A DNA stretch of 64,000 nt, taken from NCBI RefSeq assembly GCF_963259705.1, contig NC_081842.1, positions 37,661,796 through 37,725,795 on the forward strand. Reading direction: 5' to 3'. Position 1 is the stretch's first letter. Every line of letters begins with the position of its first letter. The translations under genes were made by a program, and so were the position numbers. Of this stretch, positions 48,199 to 57,870 are shown one piece after another. The notes beneath the pieces are model-generated. The model did not search any database. It saw only the letters and a list, made by a program, of their open reading frames with translations, and was not told the DNA's origin. This DNA comes from Myotis daubentonii. Lineage: Eukaryota; Chordata; Mammalia; Chiroptera; Vespertilionidae.

Positions 48199-48599
48199 AA
48201 TGTGGAACTTAAAAGCTCAGAAAATTAAGGGACTACCAGGCTTACAAAATAATATCACAGAAGATAGCATTTCTAATACTTGATCCTTATGGTTGCATGG
48301 ACTTTTGACGATCTCTTTAGGGTAATAAGAAATTTATAATTTTCTTTTTTACTCTGAGCCTCCCTATCTTTTCCTCTTCCCTCTAAGCAGATACCCTTTC
48401 TTCTTACTTCAGATACCAAGGGACTTATGGCCTTTCTCTTTCCCCATTATTAAATTCTGCTCCTAAGCAAATGTGCTCCTAGGAATGTAAGTAAAATGCA
48501 AAGGCCTGAAAACAGATCAAAGCATATGCACAAGCAATGGGAAGTTAACAGTTTAAGGGTAAACAAACTTGATAAAATGAATCTAGTACGTTTTTATGG
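48199..48599. other. Unique DNA
   Basis: No feature recognised. Confidence 0.5.
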
Positions 48600-49045
48600 C
48601 TCCCGAGACAGAAATGCGTGCCCAAGTTCATCAACATCTTTGTTTTCATCTCCCTGGGCACACAGAGGCACTACATTTTCTAGGTAAGGCTGCGCAATGG
48701 AGTTTTGGCCAATTGAATGAGAACTGAGGTGATATGTGTCACTTCTAGAAATGGCTCATAAAAGCTGCCAAATGTGATCATCACTCTTTTTTTTCCTCTG
48801 CCTTTTTTTTTTTTTTTTTTTTTTCCATCAGCGGGCTTGAAAGAGAGAACTTTAAGGGCCAATATGAGGGTGAAACCACAAGATTGAAGGTCTGTGGGTA
48901 CATGATTGACCCTGTGGAATTCAGCTCCCCAATTATCACATATTGGGCTTGTGATGTGAGCAAAATCTAAATTTAATTGTATTAAGATGCTATAATTTGG
49001 GAGCTGGTTACTGTAGAAGTTGGGCTACCTTGAATAATATGGTAT
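48600..49045 (+). repeat. Old interspersed repeat (family A), second copy
   Basis: Contains agttttggccaattgaatg, gtgtcacttctagaaatgg and tgatgtgagcaaaatctaa in the order of the same old repeat type as 2620-3085. A T-run of about 22 interrupts it at 48,805. Confidence 0.5.
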
Positions 49046-49254
49046 CTCTTTTTTTCTCAGCTGTTAAGTATGGCAGGCATTATTTACTTCCTAAATTACA
49101 TATTTGTAGGTGTTTTTTACTATTAGGGAATTCTTAAGTAAGGAACCAATAATCAACATAAAAATACAAATTTTATTGGCAGTCTCCCCATATAAATGGT
49201 ATGAATAGTATGATCAGGGCATTCATTATTTCATTTAATCTACACATTGACTCT
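49046..49254. other. Unique DNA
   Basis: Nothing recognised. Confidence 0.45.
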
Positions 49255-49370
49255 GTGAAGATCTTGAACATTAAGGAAACTGAGATTCAGAGAGGTTAAG
49301 TAACTTGGACAAGATCACACAGTTAGTGCTTGCTTAGGATCCAGGATTTAAACTCACATCTGTTTTACCT
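49255..49370 (-). repeat. MIR fragment, reverse orientation
   Basis: gaaactgagattcagagagg, taagtaacttggacaagatc and acacagttagtgcttgc form the antisense MIR core. Confidence 0.7.
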
Positions 49371-49803
49371 TAAAGTCCTTGTTCTTTTCACTCAGTGTGC
49401 TCCTTTAAAAAAAAAAAAAAAAGGAAAAAGAGAGAGAGAGAGAGCAGTCAAGAAAGATGGTGTATACAGAGGGACCATATAAGACTTTCTGGAGAGGTAG
49501 CAAAACCCTGACAAAAATATAACTGAGTACCAGGCTATACATCAGAAACTTTATAAGACCATAGGCCATAAAACAAAATGATGGGGAAAAAGGAAAGAGG
49601 ATAATCATGAATCCAGACTACACTATTGGGTTCCTGGAATCCTAGGTTTAATACCTAGTTCACAAGTTTTCAATGTTCCTATAATAAGTTATTTAGGTTT
49701 CACTTAACATTTTTCATAAAAAATCATTCTTTGTACAGAATGTCTGAGGTTATTATAGTCAAATTTATTTTCATTTCAAGTTCTGGATCTAAATCCTAAA
49801 GGG
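49371..49803. other. Unique DNA with A-run and GA tract
   Basis: Poly-A at about 49,407-49,423, then a short GA run. Otherwise unrecognised. Confidence 0.5.
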
Positions 49804-49840
49804 TGCATAGTAGTCAAGGTTTTCAGAGAAACAGAACCAA

Positions 49841-50203
49841 TCCTATATAATAAAAGGCTAATATGCAAATTGACTGAATGACAGAATGACTGGTTGCTAT
49901 GATGTGCACTGACCACCAGGGGGCAGATGTTCAATGCAGGAGCTGCCCTCTGGTGGTCAGTGCACTCCCACAAGGGTAGCACTGCTTAGCCAGAAGCCCC
50001 TCATGGTTGGCAAGTGCAGCGGTGGTGGTGGTAGCCTCTCCTTCCTCCATGGCAGTGCTAAGGATGTCTGACTGATGGCTTAGGCCCGCTCCCTGCCTAA
50101 GCCATCAGTCGGACATCCCCTGAGGGCTTCCAGAATGCAAGAGGGTGCAGACTGGGCTGAGGGACCCCCCTGAGTGCATGAATCTTGTGCACTGGGCCTC
50201 TAG
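49841..50203 (+). mobile_element. Helitron, 363 bp, with paired CTCF-like motifs
   Basis: Starts TCCTATATAATAAAAGGC and ends tgcatgaatcttgtgca (hairpin), then ctgggcctctag. Two opposed sites, CCACCAGGGGGCAG (49913-49926) and CTGCCCTCTGGTGG (49943-49956), form an inverted pair. Flanks are A on the left and T on the right. Confidence 0.95.
49913..49956. promoter_or_regulatory. Inverted pair of CTCF-core-like motifs
   Basis: The forward site matches the CTCF core CCASYAGRKGGCRS at every position. The reverse site, read on minus as CCACCAGAGGGCAG, also fits. A spacer of 16 bp separates them. Binding is inferred from sequence only. Confidence 0.4.
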
Positions 50204-50212
50204 TAGGATATA

Positions 50213-50221
50213 ATCTATCTG

Positions 50222-50269
<48 letters not shown>

Positions 50270-50284
50270 CCTACCTATCTATCA
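50213..50284. repeat. (TATC)n microsatellite
   Basis: About 17 units with minor interruptions, lying within the LTR-like repeat 10 bp past the Helitron 3' end. Confidence 0.97.
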
Positions 50285-50687
50285 AGAGGAAGATTTATTT
50301 TAAGGAATTGGCTCATGTGATTGTGCAGCTGGCAAGGCTGAAATCTGAGGGCAGTCTGGCAGGCTGGAGACCCAGGGAAGAGGTGATGTTGCAGCTTGAG
50401 TCAGAAGGCAGTCTGGAGGCAGAAAACACTGGGGGAACTCAGTGTTTTCCTCTTAAACCTTCAACTAATAGGATGAGTCCCACCCACAATATGGAAGATA
50501 ATCAGCTTTACTCAAACTATACTAATTTAAATGTTAATCTTGGCTGACAAAAAAACACAACGCAAAAAACTTTTGCAGCAATATCCAGACTGGCGTTTGA
50601 CCAAATATCTGGGCTAGCCAAAGTGACACTTAAAATTAACCATTACATGGTATTAATTACAAACCAAATGTTCAAATCTAGCTAGAC

Positions 50688-50911
50688 CAGGGGTGGGCAA
50701 ACTTTTTGACTTGAGGGCCACAATGGGTTCTTAAACTGGACCGGAGGGCCGGAACAAAAGCATGGATGGAGTGTTTGTGTGAACTAATATAAATTCAAAG
50801 TAAACATCATTACATAAAAGGGTAAGGTCTTTTTTTTTTTTTTTTTTTTTTAGTTTTATTCATTTCAAATGGGCCGGATCCGGCCCGCGGGCCGTAGTTT
50901 GCCCACAGCTG
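50688..50911. mobile_element. Young non-autonomous hAT element
   Basis: Inverted ends caggggtgggcaaact and the complement of cagctgtgggcaaact. Perfect 8-bp duplication agctagac at 50680-50687 and 50912-50919. Contains a T-run of about 22 and a palindromic ccggatccggcccgcgggcc block. Confidence 0.93.
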
Positions 50912-50919
50912 AGCTAGAC

Positions 50920-51274
50920 CTTAATAAACAGCTTCTGGTTACCGGATTGGTGGTTCTCTTTCTGAGTGGATGGCCTCACTTCTATCTGTTGGGTAGAAAG
51001 GAAAAGAAGGGCTGCATCATCATAACCCACAAATATATGCTTAATTAAGCATTGAAGCAGGACCCCAAACATTACATCAAAAGAAATGTCAAGCCTCATC
51101 CAGGAGATGAGCAATAAACACCCTGGGCTCAAGAGCGTGACATTTCACCTGCACTGAATATTGTTCTTCACCAGTAGCTACTCTGCCTCCCTCCTTGTCA
51201 AGAACACATCTCAATACCTATCGAACTCAGAGCTGCTGCCACTTCTTTAATGCTTAATTCTTCTTCATGGGTTT
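50920..51274. other. Unique DNA
   Basis: Nothing recognised. The antisense frame at 50914-51132 has no domain. Confidence 0.45.
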
Positions 51275-51289
51275 TGGCCTCTCATCTTT

Positions 51290-51346
51290 ATTATTTAAAT
51301 TTTTAAAAAATTTTCAATGACAGTTTACATCCAAGATTATTTTCTA
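51290..51346 (-). mobile_element. L1 3' stub, left part
   Basis: T-rich start (antisense A tail), then ttttcaatgacagtttacat, the antisense L1 terminus. It continues at 53,489-53,501 after the Helitron. The direct repeat tggcctctcatcttt at 51275-51289 and 53502-53516 brackets the whole insertion. Confidence 0.7.
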
Positions 51347-51509
51347 CTAGAGGCCCGGTGCACAAAAATTTGTGCACTCGGGGGAAGAGGGGGTCCCTCA
51401 GCCCGGCCTGTGCCCTCTCGCAGTCTGGGACCCCTCAGGAGATAACGACCTGCTGGCTTAGGCCTGCTCCTGGGTGGCAGAGGGCAGGCCCAATCCCTAG
51501 GTGCAGCCC

Positions 51510-52700
51510 CTGGTTGGGCTCAGAGCAGGGCCGATTGGGGAGTTGGGGCGCCGCCCCCCGTCATGCACAGAGCAGGGCGGATCGGGAGGTTGCGATGCCA
51601 CCCTCAGTCACGCTCAGGGTAGGGCTGATGGGGGGGTCGGGGCACCGCCCCCTGTCATACTCAAGGCAGGGTCGATGGGTAGGTTGTGGCACCACCCCCT
51701 GTCACGCACAGAGCAGGGCCAATCAGGGGGGTTGGGGCGTTGTACCCTGTCATTCACAGAGCAGGGCCAATCAGGTGTTTGGGGCACTGCCCCCTCTCAC
51801 ACACAGAGCAGGGCTCATCAGGGGGTTGGGGCACCACCCTCTATCACCCACAGAGCAGGGCCAATCAGGGGGTTGGGGCACCGCCACTCTCACACTCAGG
51901 GCAGGGCTGATGGGAGGTTATGGCTCTACCCTGTCACACAGGGCCAATCAGGGGGGTTGGGGCGTTGTACCCTGTCATGCACAGAGCAGGGCCCATCAGG
52001 GGGGTTGGGGCGCTGCCCCCTGTCACGCACAGAGCAGGGCCCATCAGGGGGGTTGGGGCTCCATACCCTGTCACTCACAGAGCAGGGTTGATCAGGGGGT
52101 TGGGGAGCTCCTCCTGTCATGCACAGAGCAGGGCCGATCAGGGGGTTGGGGAGCTCCCCCCTGTCACTTACAGAGTAGGGCCAATAGGGGAGTTGGGGCA
52201 CCGCCCCCTGTCACACACAGAGCAGGGCAGATCAGGGGGTTGGGGTGCCGCACCCTGTCACACTCAGGGTAGGGCCGATGGGGAGGTTATGGCTCTACCC
52301 CGTCACACACAGAGCAGGGCCCGTGGGGGGTGGTTGGGGCGCCGCCCTCTCTCACCCACAGAGCAGGGCCGGTCATGGGGTTGGGGCACCGCCACTGTCA
52401 CACTCAGGGCAGGGCTGATGGGGAGGTTATGGCTCTACCCCGTCACACACAGAGCAGGGCCCCTGGGTGGGGGGGGTTGGGGTGCTGCACCCTGTCACAC
52501 ACAGAGCTGCAGGGCGATCAGGGGGTTGGGGAGCTCCCCCCTATCAGGCACAGAGCAGGGCTGATCAGGGGGTTGGGGCGCCTTCCCCTGTCACGAACAG
52601 AGCAGGGCAGATAGGGAGGTTGTGGCCCCACCCCCTGTCACACACAGAGCCCCAGGGCGATCAGGGGGTTTGGGCGCTGCCCCCTGTCACGCTGATCCTG
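51510..52700. repeat. 47-bp GC-rich minisatellite, about 25 units
   Basis: Same unit family as 40,665 and 42,380, here in reverse. One unit near 51,940 is shortened. Landmark cacagagcagggc recurs every 46-49 bp. Confidence 0.92.
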
Positions 52701-52830
52701 GTGCCGGGAGGCCTTGTGGCTCCGCTGATCCCAGTGCTGGGAGGCATATTACCCTTTTACTATATAGGATAGAGGCCTGGTGCACAGGTGGGGGCCGGCT
52801 GGTTTGCCCTGAAGCGTGTCCTGGATCAGG

Positions 52831-52990
52831 GTGGGGGTCCCCACTGGGGTGCCTGGCCAGCCTGGGTGAGGGGATGATGGCTGTTTGCAGCTGGTCACAC
52901 ACCCTTCAGGGTGAGGGTCCCCACTGGGGTGCCTGGCCAGCCTGGGTGAGGGGATGATGGCTGTTTGCAGCTGGTCACACACCCTTCAGG
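52831..52990. repeat. 80-bp tandem duplication inside the Helitron
   Basis: Units 52831-52910 and 52911-52990 differ at one base (position 4). A third, more diverged part-unit follows from 52991. The other two composite copies show only one unit here. Confidence 0.95.
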
Positions 52991-53488
52991 GTGGGGGTCC
53001 CCACTGGGGTGCCTGGACAGTCTGGGTGAGGGGCTAAGGGCTGTTTACAGGCTGGCGGGTGACGGAAGCTCCCAACTACTTCTTTTTTTCTTTTATTTTT
53101 TATTCTGGGCCAGCTTTATCTCTGAGGCTCCCGCTCTTAGGCCTCCACTCCTGAAAGCAGGTATCTGGTTTGTTTTGGTTCTATAATCGAAACAATGTAT
53201 AACTCTAGCTCTGAGATCCCAGTTCGCTGAAAGCAGGATTCTGAGGTTTTGTTTAGCTTCTATATTTGTTACAATGTTTCTTAAACTGCAGGCTCAGAGG
53301 CCAGCAAGGCAGGCGGGGAACGTTGGAGTCCTCCGTCACTGAAGCAAGCAAGCCTCATGTTAGTTTCAAGCTGCCTGGCTGCTGGCTGCCATCTTGGCTG
53401 GCAGTTAATTTGCATATCTCGCTGATTAGCCAATGGGAAGGGTAGCGGTCGTACGCCAATTACCATGTTTCTCTTTTATTAGATAGGG

Positions 53489-53501
53489 TTATTTTCAGGT
53501 A
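53489..53501 (-). mobile_element. L1 3' stub, right part
   Basis: tattttcagg resumes the L1 terminus interrupted at 51,346. The target duplication follows. Confidence 0.55.
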
Positions 53502-53516
53502 TGGCCTCTCATCTTT

Positions 53517-56284
53517 TTATAGCTCATCTGGAATGTATTTCTCTCCTCTTTAATCACCCAGATGTGTCCCATTATGTCATCTTACCATTCCAGTATTCTT
53601 TCATCTATGGGTCTTTTCTGCTATTTTTCAGTCCTCAGGCAGTAACATCCCTGTGGCACTTGGTCCTTATACATCCAACAGATAATTGCTTTCCTGGGAA
53701 ATTGTCAGGTGGTCCCATTTTCCTTTTGCACTACTCCTGGGAATATAAACAATACGCCACAAGCATATTTTAGAAAAGTTAGAGTAAGAAGTTGAATTAA
53801 TAGAACATACCACGTAATAAGTCCATCATGAATTGGTTGTGTCAAATATGGATAGCCAGCCATATCTGAAAAACACAACAGAAACAAAACAACTCACTCT
53901 CATATGACCTTGAGGCTGTGCCATTTTATGATCTAAGAGTCCCAGTTTTACAGCTGTCACAGGCCTTGCCTGACCGTGTTGAACTAAGATCCCTTTGGCT
54001 CCTCTGCCTCAGCGCGTCTGCTCTGGCCCTCCCCATCCATCATATGCATCAAATGCTAGAAGGCGTGTAGCAAGTCCTCTCTGAGGCACTTTATTTTTTT
54101 TAGCTGCCCACAGCCAGCCACTTGAAGCTTGTACTAAAATACTCTACATTGTCATCTGCTGATAATAACTGTTGGATGCTTATCTGGATTTTTCCAAATG
54201 CAAGGTGATATGACTTTGCCGAGTCTAGAAGGAAGGAAGGCACTTTATTTCTTTGGTGGTCAAACCATCCTTTTCTCTTCTCAGTTTTATTTTCTTGATA
54301 GTAAATTATTTCCTGTTTCCATCTATAAAGTGGTGATCTTGTATTCCCTTTTCAGACTAAAATCCAACGAATATTATCTGCACAGATGAGTTGTAAAGTT
54401 TTTGATATCATGAAGTTTCATATTTGTTGAGGATCTTCACATAGCAGCACTAGGTACTCAAAGAATATTTGCGAGTGTTAGAGGCTCAATTCCTATTTGC
54501 CCTGACTGACTTTTTTTTTTTTTCAAAATAACAATTGGGCATAACATTGTAAAAGTATATTAACATTTTTTTTTCAGAATGTTAAAGACATGCAAATTAT
54601 ATTAAGGAACTGAATTTATATAAAGGAGAAAATATTAAGAAAATATATTTCTAATTATTTTTTGTTGAAGAGAAGAATACTTTAGAGTCATTCAAAGCAA
54701 GTGAATTCCAAGTACCTGAGTTACTATTAGATAGCAGTGACCCACTGGTTGTCTTCCTGTAGAAGTTCTAGAAGCCCAAGATCAGTGTAAGAAATAGGGT
54801 GGGGAAATTTTTCTAATTATAACTATAAAGATCTCCAGAAAACAGCCTCAGACAAAGGAGATGTTGTTATTCCTATTTTTTTTTTTTCAGAAAAAGCTGC
54901 TAATACCTCAAGACTTTTAAACGCGTGCCCATAGTTTTATGACAGGTGAGTGAGATGGAGACCACCCTGCTTTTCTTTTCCCCAGGGCTGTGTGGTTATT
55001 CTCTGACTCTGACTCAGTGGAGAATGATCCCTCAGTTCTCATGAGCGTGTTACCTGTGGACAAGTGCTTATCAGGGTTATCAGCAATAAGCAAGGTGTCT
55101 CTGCAGAAAATCTGAGGAAGCAGAAGCATTGAAAATCACCTTAGAGAAGGAAAAGCAAAAGCAAATGAAAGAACAGGAGGAACAAAGAGAGAGAGAAAGA
55201 AAAAAAAAAAACACACAGATAAAATGTTCATTTTTCTAGAATGTTTGGAAATGTTTATTTTGCTTAACAGAAAGCTACCCTCCATCTCATTCATAATAAA
55301 AAAAATGCTTAAACATATCATGTAACACTAAAATTAAACTGAGCATAATTTAATTTATTTTATGTGAAGGTTAAAGTCTTGTGACTTTAAATTCTAATTA
55401 TTATTGTGAATCTTTAAAAAATAGTTCTTTTGATTTTGGATAAATGGATTTAAGTGTACCAAGGACCATTATTGCAGATGACATTTGTTGCCACTAATTG
55501 TCATGCCCTATCCTGCCCCACTGATTCCAGTTTATTACTTCAACAGGAAAAAAACAACAAAAAACCATTTCAGTGAAAGATAAAGCAGGGAATTCCAATG
55601 GATCAGCAACAGTTGAAGTGCTAACCTGTCATTGGGATGGGAAAAACGCTGTTGTTGACACATCTTTTCCTCCTTGTTGACACAAATTAGGTAACTCCCT
55701 GACTTAATGTCCCTTCGTGAAATTTGGTGGGGGTGTGATAAATGTCTATCCAGCATATGAAGACATTTGTAACAAAGGGTTATGATGTGAAAAGTGTCCT
55801 TCATCGGCCATAGAAAGAATAACTCATGTTCTACATAATTTGCACCGATCATATTTTGTTGTTGTAAATCCTGGTCTGCTCAATAAGCTGAAGTCTGTTT
55901 CTTTACCATGAATCTTGAGCCCCACACGCCGATGAATCAAAAAGGATCAAATCGAAGGAAAGCTCCTACACTTTACATCTGGTGGTTAGACAGTTCCACC
56001 TCAGTGGATCTGGATTAAAGCCACCACTTTAATGAAAGGAACTGGTTCTTCCTCTCAGTAATAATTTTGGAATCCTGATACTTAGGAGTACATGATCCAA
56101 AGAGACGTTTTATTCCTGGTTTCCTGAAAGATGTCATTCTAGAGCTACTGCTAATAACCATATTTTTAATTATTTAAAAATGTTCAACATTCATTCAAAA
56201 ATATTTACTTCTGGTTTGCTAATTGTATTGGCGACATCAGATGTTAACATTAGGAGGAGCAGGTAAAGAGAATAAAAAATTAAA
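53517..56284. other. Unique DNA
   Basis: No gene or clear repeat. Contains T-runs near 54,515 and 54,877 and an A-run at 55,200. The frames at 53501-53887, 54917-55129 and 55535-55852 have no recognisable product. Confidence 0.5.
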
Positions 56285-56385
56285 AAGAAAAAAATTTATT
56301 GAGCCACTATGTGCCAGGAACTGTGTAAGGCACTTGGTATCCAGTGGTGACAAGCAGGCAGAATCCGTTCTCTCCTCATTGAGTT
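56285..56385 (+). repeat. L2-like fragment
   Basis: ttattgagccactatgtgcc and aggaactgtgtaaggcact match the common L2 3' motif. Confidence 0.5.
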
Positions 56386-56554
56386 GCGTAGCTGTCATTT
56401 AATCATACCAAAGTCTTTTCACTGCCGTTGAAGCCTAAGGGCACCCTCTTCTCTTCTAGAAAACCTTAATCCGACTACTTGCTGAGCACATACCACTGAG
56501 TTAAGCACGTATTGCTAGGGTTTTCCATATTCCATTGCTTTGTTCTTACAGTAC

Positions 56555-56665
56555 TTGTATAGAGTGAGTATTGGAGTATTGTTACCCACAAATTGCAGAT
56601 GAGGAAACTGACATGAGAATAAGCTCAAAGTTGCCCCTTATTAGAGTAGCCGAACTGGAACTTAT
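56555..56665 (-). repeat. Probable MIR, reverse orientation
   Basis: cagatgaggaaactgacatg, with a diverged downstream part, resembles the antisense MIR core. Confidence 0.5.
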
Positions 56666-56880
56666 CAAGTGTTCTCATCACACCTACAGCCCTCCCCTGA
56701 TAAGAATCCCCTCCATGCCATGGGCTTCCTTTCAGACTCGGATCTCCTCTCAGGATAGAGAAAGCCTGCCAAATCCCTTTCCTATAGCCCAATTCTTCTA
56801 ACACTTGTTACATCCCAGCTAGCTGCTCTCCTGCCTCTTACCATGGTTTACCTAGCAGAACAACAGACTGGACGTGTTTC

Positions 56881-57214
<334 letters not shown>

Positions 57215-57224
57215 GACATGTTTC

Positions 57225-57739
57225 CTAATCACAGTTTGGCTGATGTAGAAGGGGTTATGAGAATGGGTACAGATCCAACATTAAAGATGAAACAATGCCT
57301 TGCCTTCTGATGGGTACTGTAGGTAGATAGCAAAGGCTACTTGTGCCAGTGAATTATCTCTACTTTTTTGAAACTTCCACCATCCTTCCATAACTTCTTC
57401 TCAAGCCTGGCTTATATAGTTTCCAGTTGCCATTTAAAGTCAGAAAATACACAAATCCTTGAATAACATTCCTCATTAGTTATAAATTTAACTTTTTAAC
57501 TTTAATATGCTATGGTCTGACCTGGAGCTTCCCAGGTAGCCTGGGCTGGAAAATACACTGGCTCTTTTTATCTCAACAAATTGGATATTTCCCAAGGAAC
57601 ACAAATTTCTGACATCGCTCTGCTCTCTCAGCCTCTGCCTGAAGGTGGGCACTCTCAGGGCTCCTGGGCCCCAGAGCGGTTGCTGCTCTCTTAGTGATTG
57701 GGGCAAATCCTGCCAGAGGTCCTTCTGCCGCCAGCAATG
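57225..57739. other. Unique DNA
   Basis: Nothing recognised. The antisense frame at 57488-57772 has no domain. Confidence 0.45.
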
Positions 57740-57870
57740 AACTGCTCCTCCACCCACCTGAGTCCTCTGCAACCCATTCCTACAAGGCTAAGTTCAAAGA
57801 TTACCTATTCTATGAAGACTTCACTTACTTACCCTCCAGGCGGAATTTTCTGCTGGCTTCTTGGTGGTTT
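57740..57870 (+). repeat. Probable L2 fragment
   Basis: aaggctaagttcaaagatta and tatgaagacttcacttactt resemble the L2 ORF2 3' region. Confidence 0.45.

Larger units (their letters stand above)
49804..50647 (+). mobile_element. LTR-like repeat interrupted by Helitron
   Basis: The left part gttttcagagaaacagaacc and the right part (aaggaattggctcatgtgat, aatgttaatcttggctgac, aaaattaaccattaca) match a common mammalian LTR-type repeat. It has TG/CA ends but no clear 5-bp duplication. A Helitron at 49,841-50,203 splits it exactly between aaccaa and taggatat. Confidence 0.6.
51347..53488 (-). mobile_element. Composite Helitron, largest copy, 2,142 bp
   Basis: Minus strand. The 5' end is at 53488 (CCCTATCTAATAAAAGAG) and the 3' end at 51347 is CTAG after the gtgcacaaaaatttgtgcac hairpin. 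The first part is 53488-52770 and the second 52769-51347. The junction reads ggcctcta joined to TCCTATATAGTAAAAGGG on minus. The promoter-like module shows CCAAT 53430-53434, octamer 53408-53415 and a YY1-like site with one mismatch at 53385-53396. The minisatellite has about 25 units. Two near-identical 80-bp units lie at 52831-52990. The long plus-strand frame at 51,358-52,272 is a minisatellite artefact. Confidence 0.94.

Noticed and set aside
50185..50547. 120-codon frame beginning with a Tyr/Leu/Ser repeat
   Set aside because: The repeat is the translated TATC microsatellite and the remainder is LTR-like repeat.
51358..52272. 304-codon open frame (plus) and several other long frames across 40,530-43,230 and 51,500-52,770
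   Set aside because: They run through a 47-bp minisatellite in a Helitron. Since 47 is not a multiple of 3, similar peptide words appear in all frames and on both strands; no start context or domain supports a protein.
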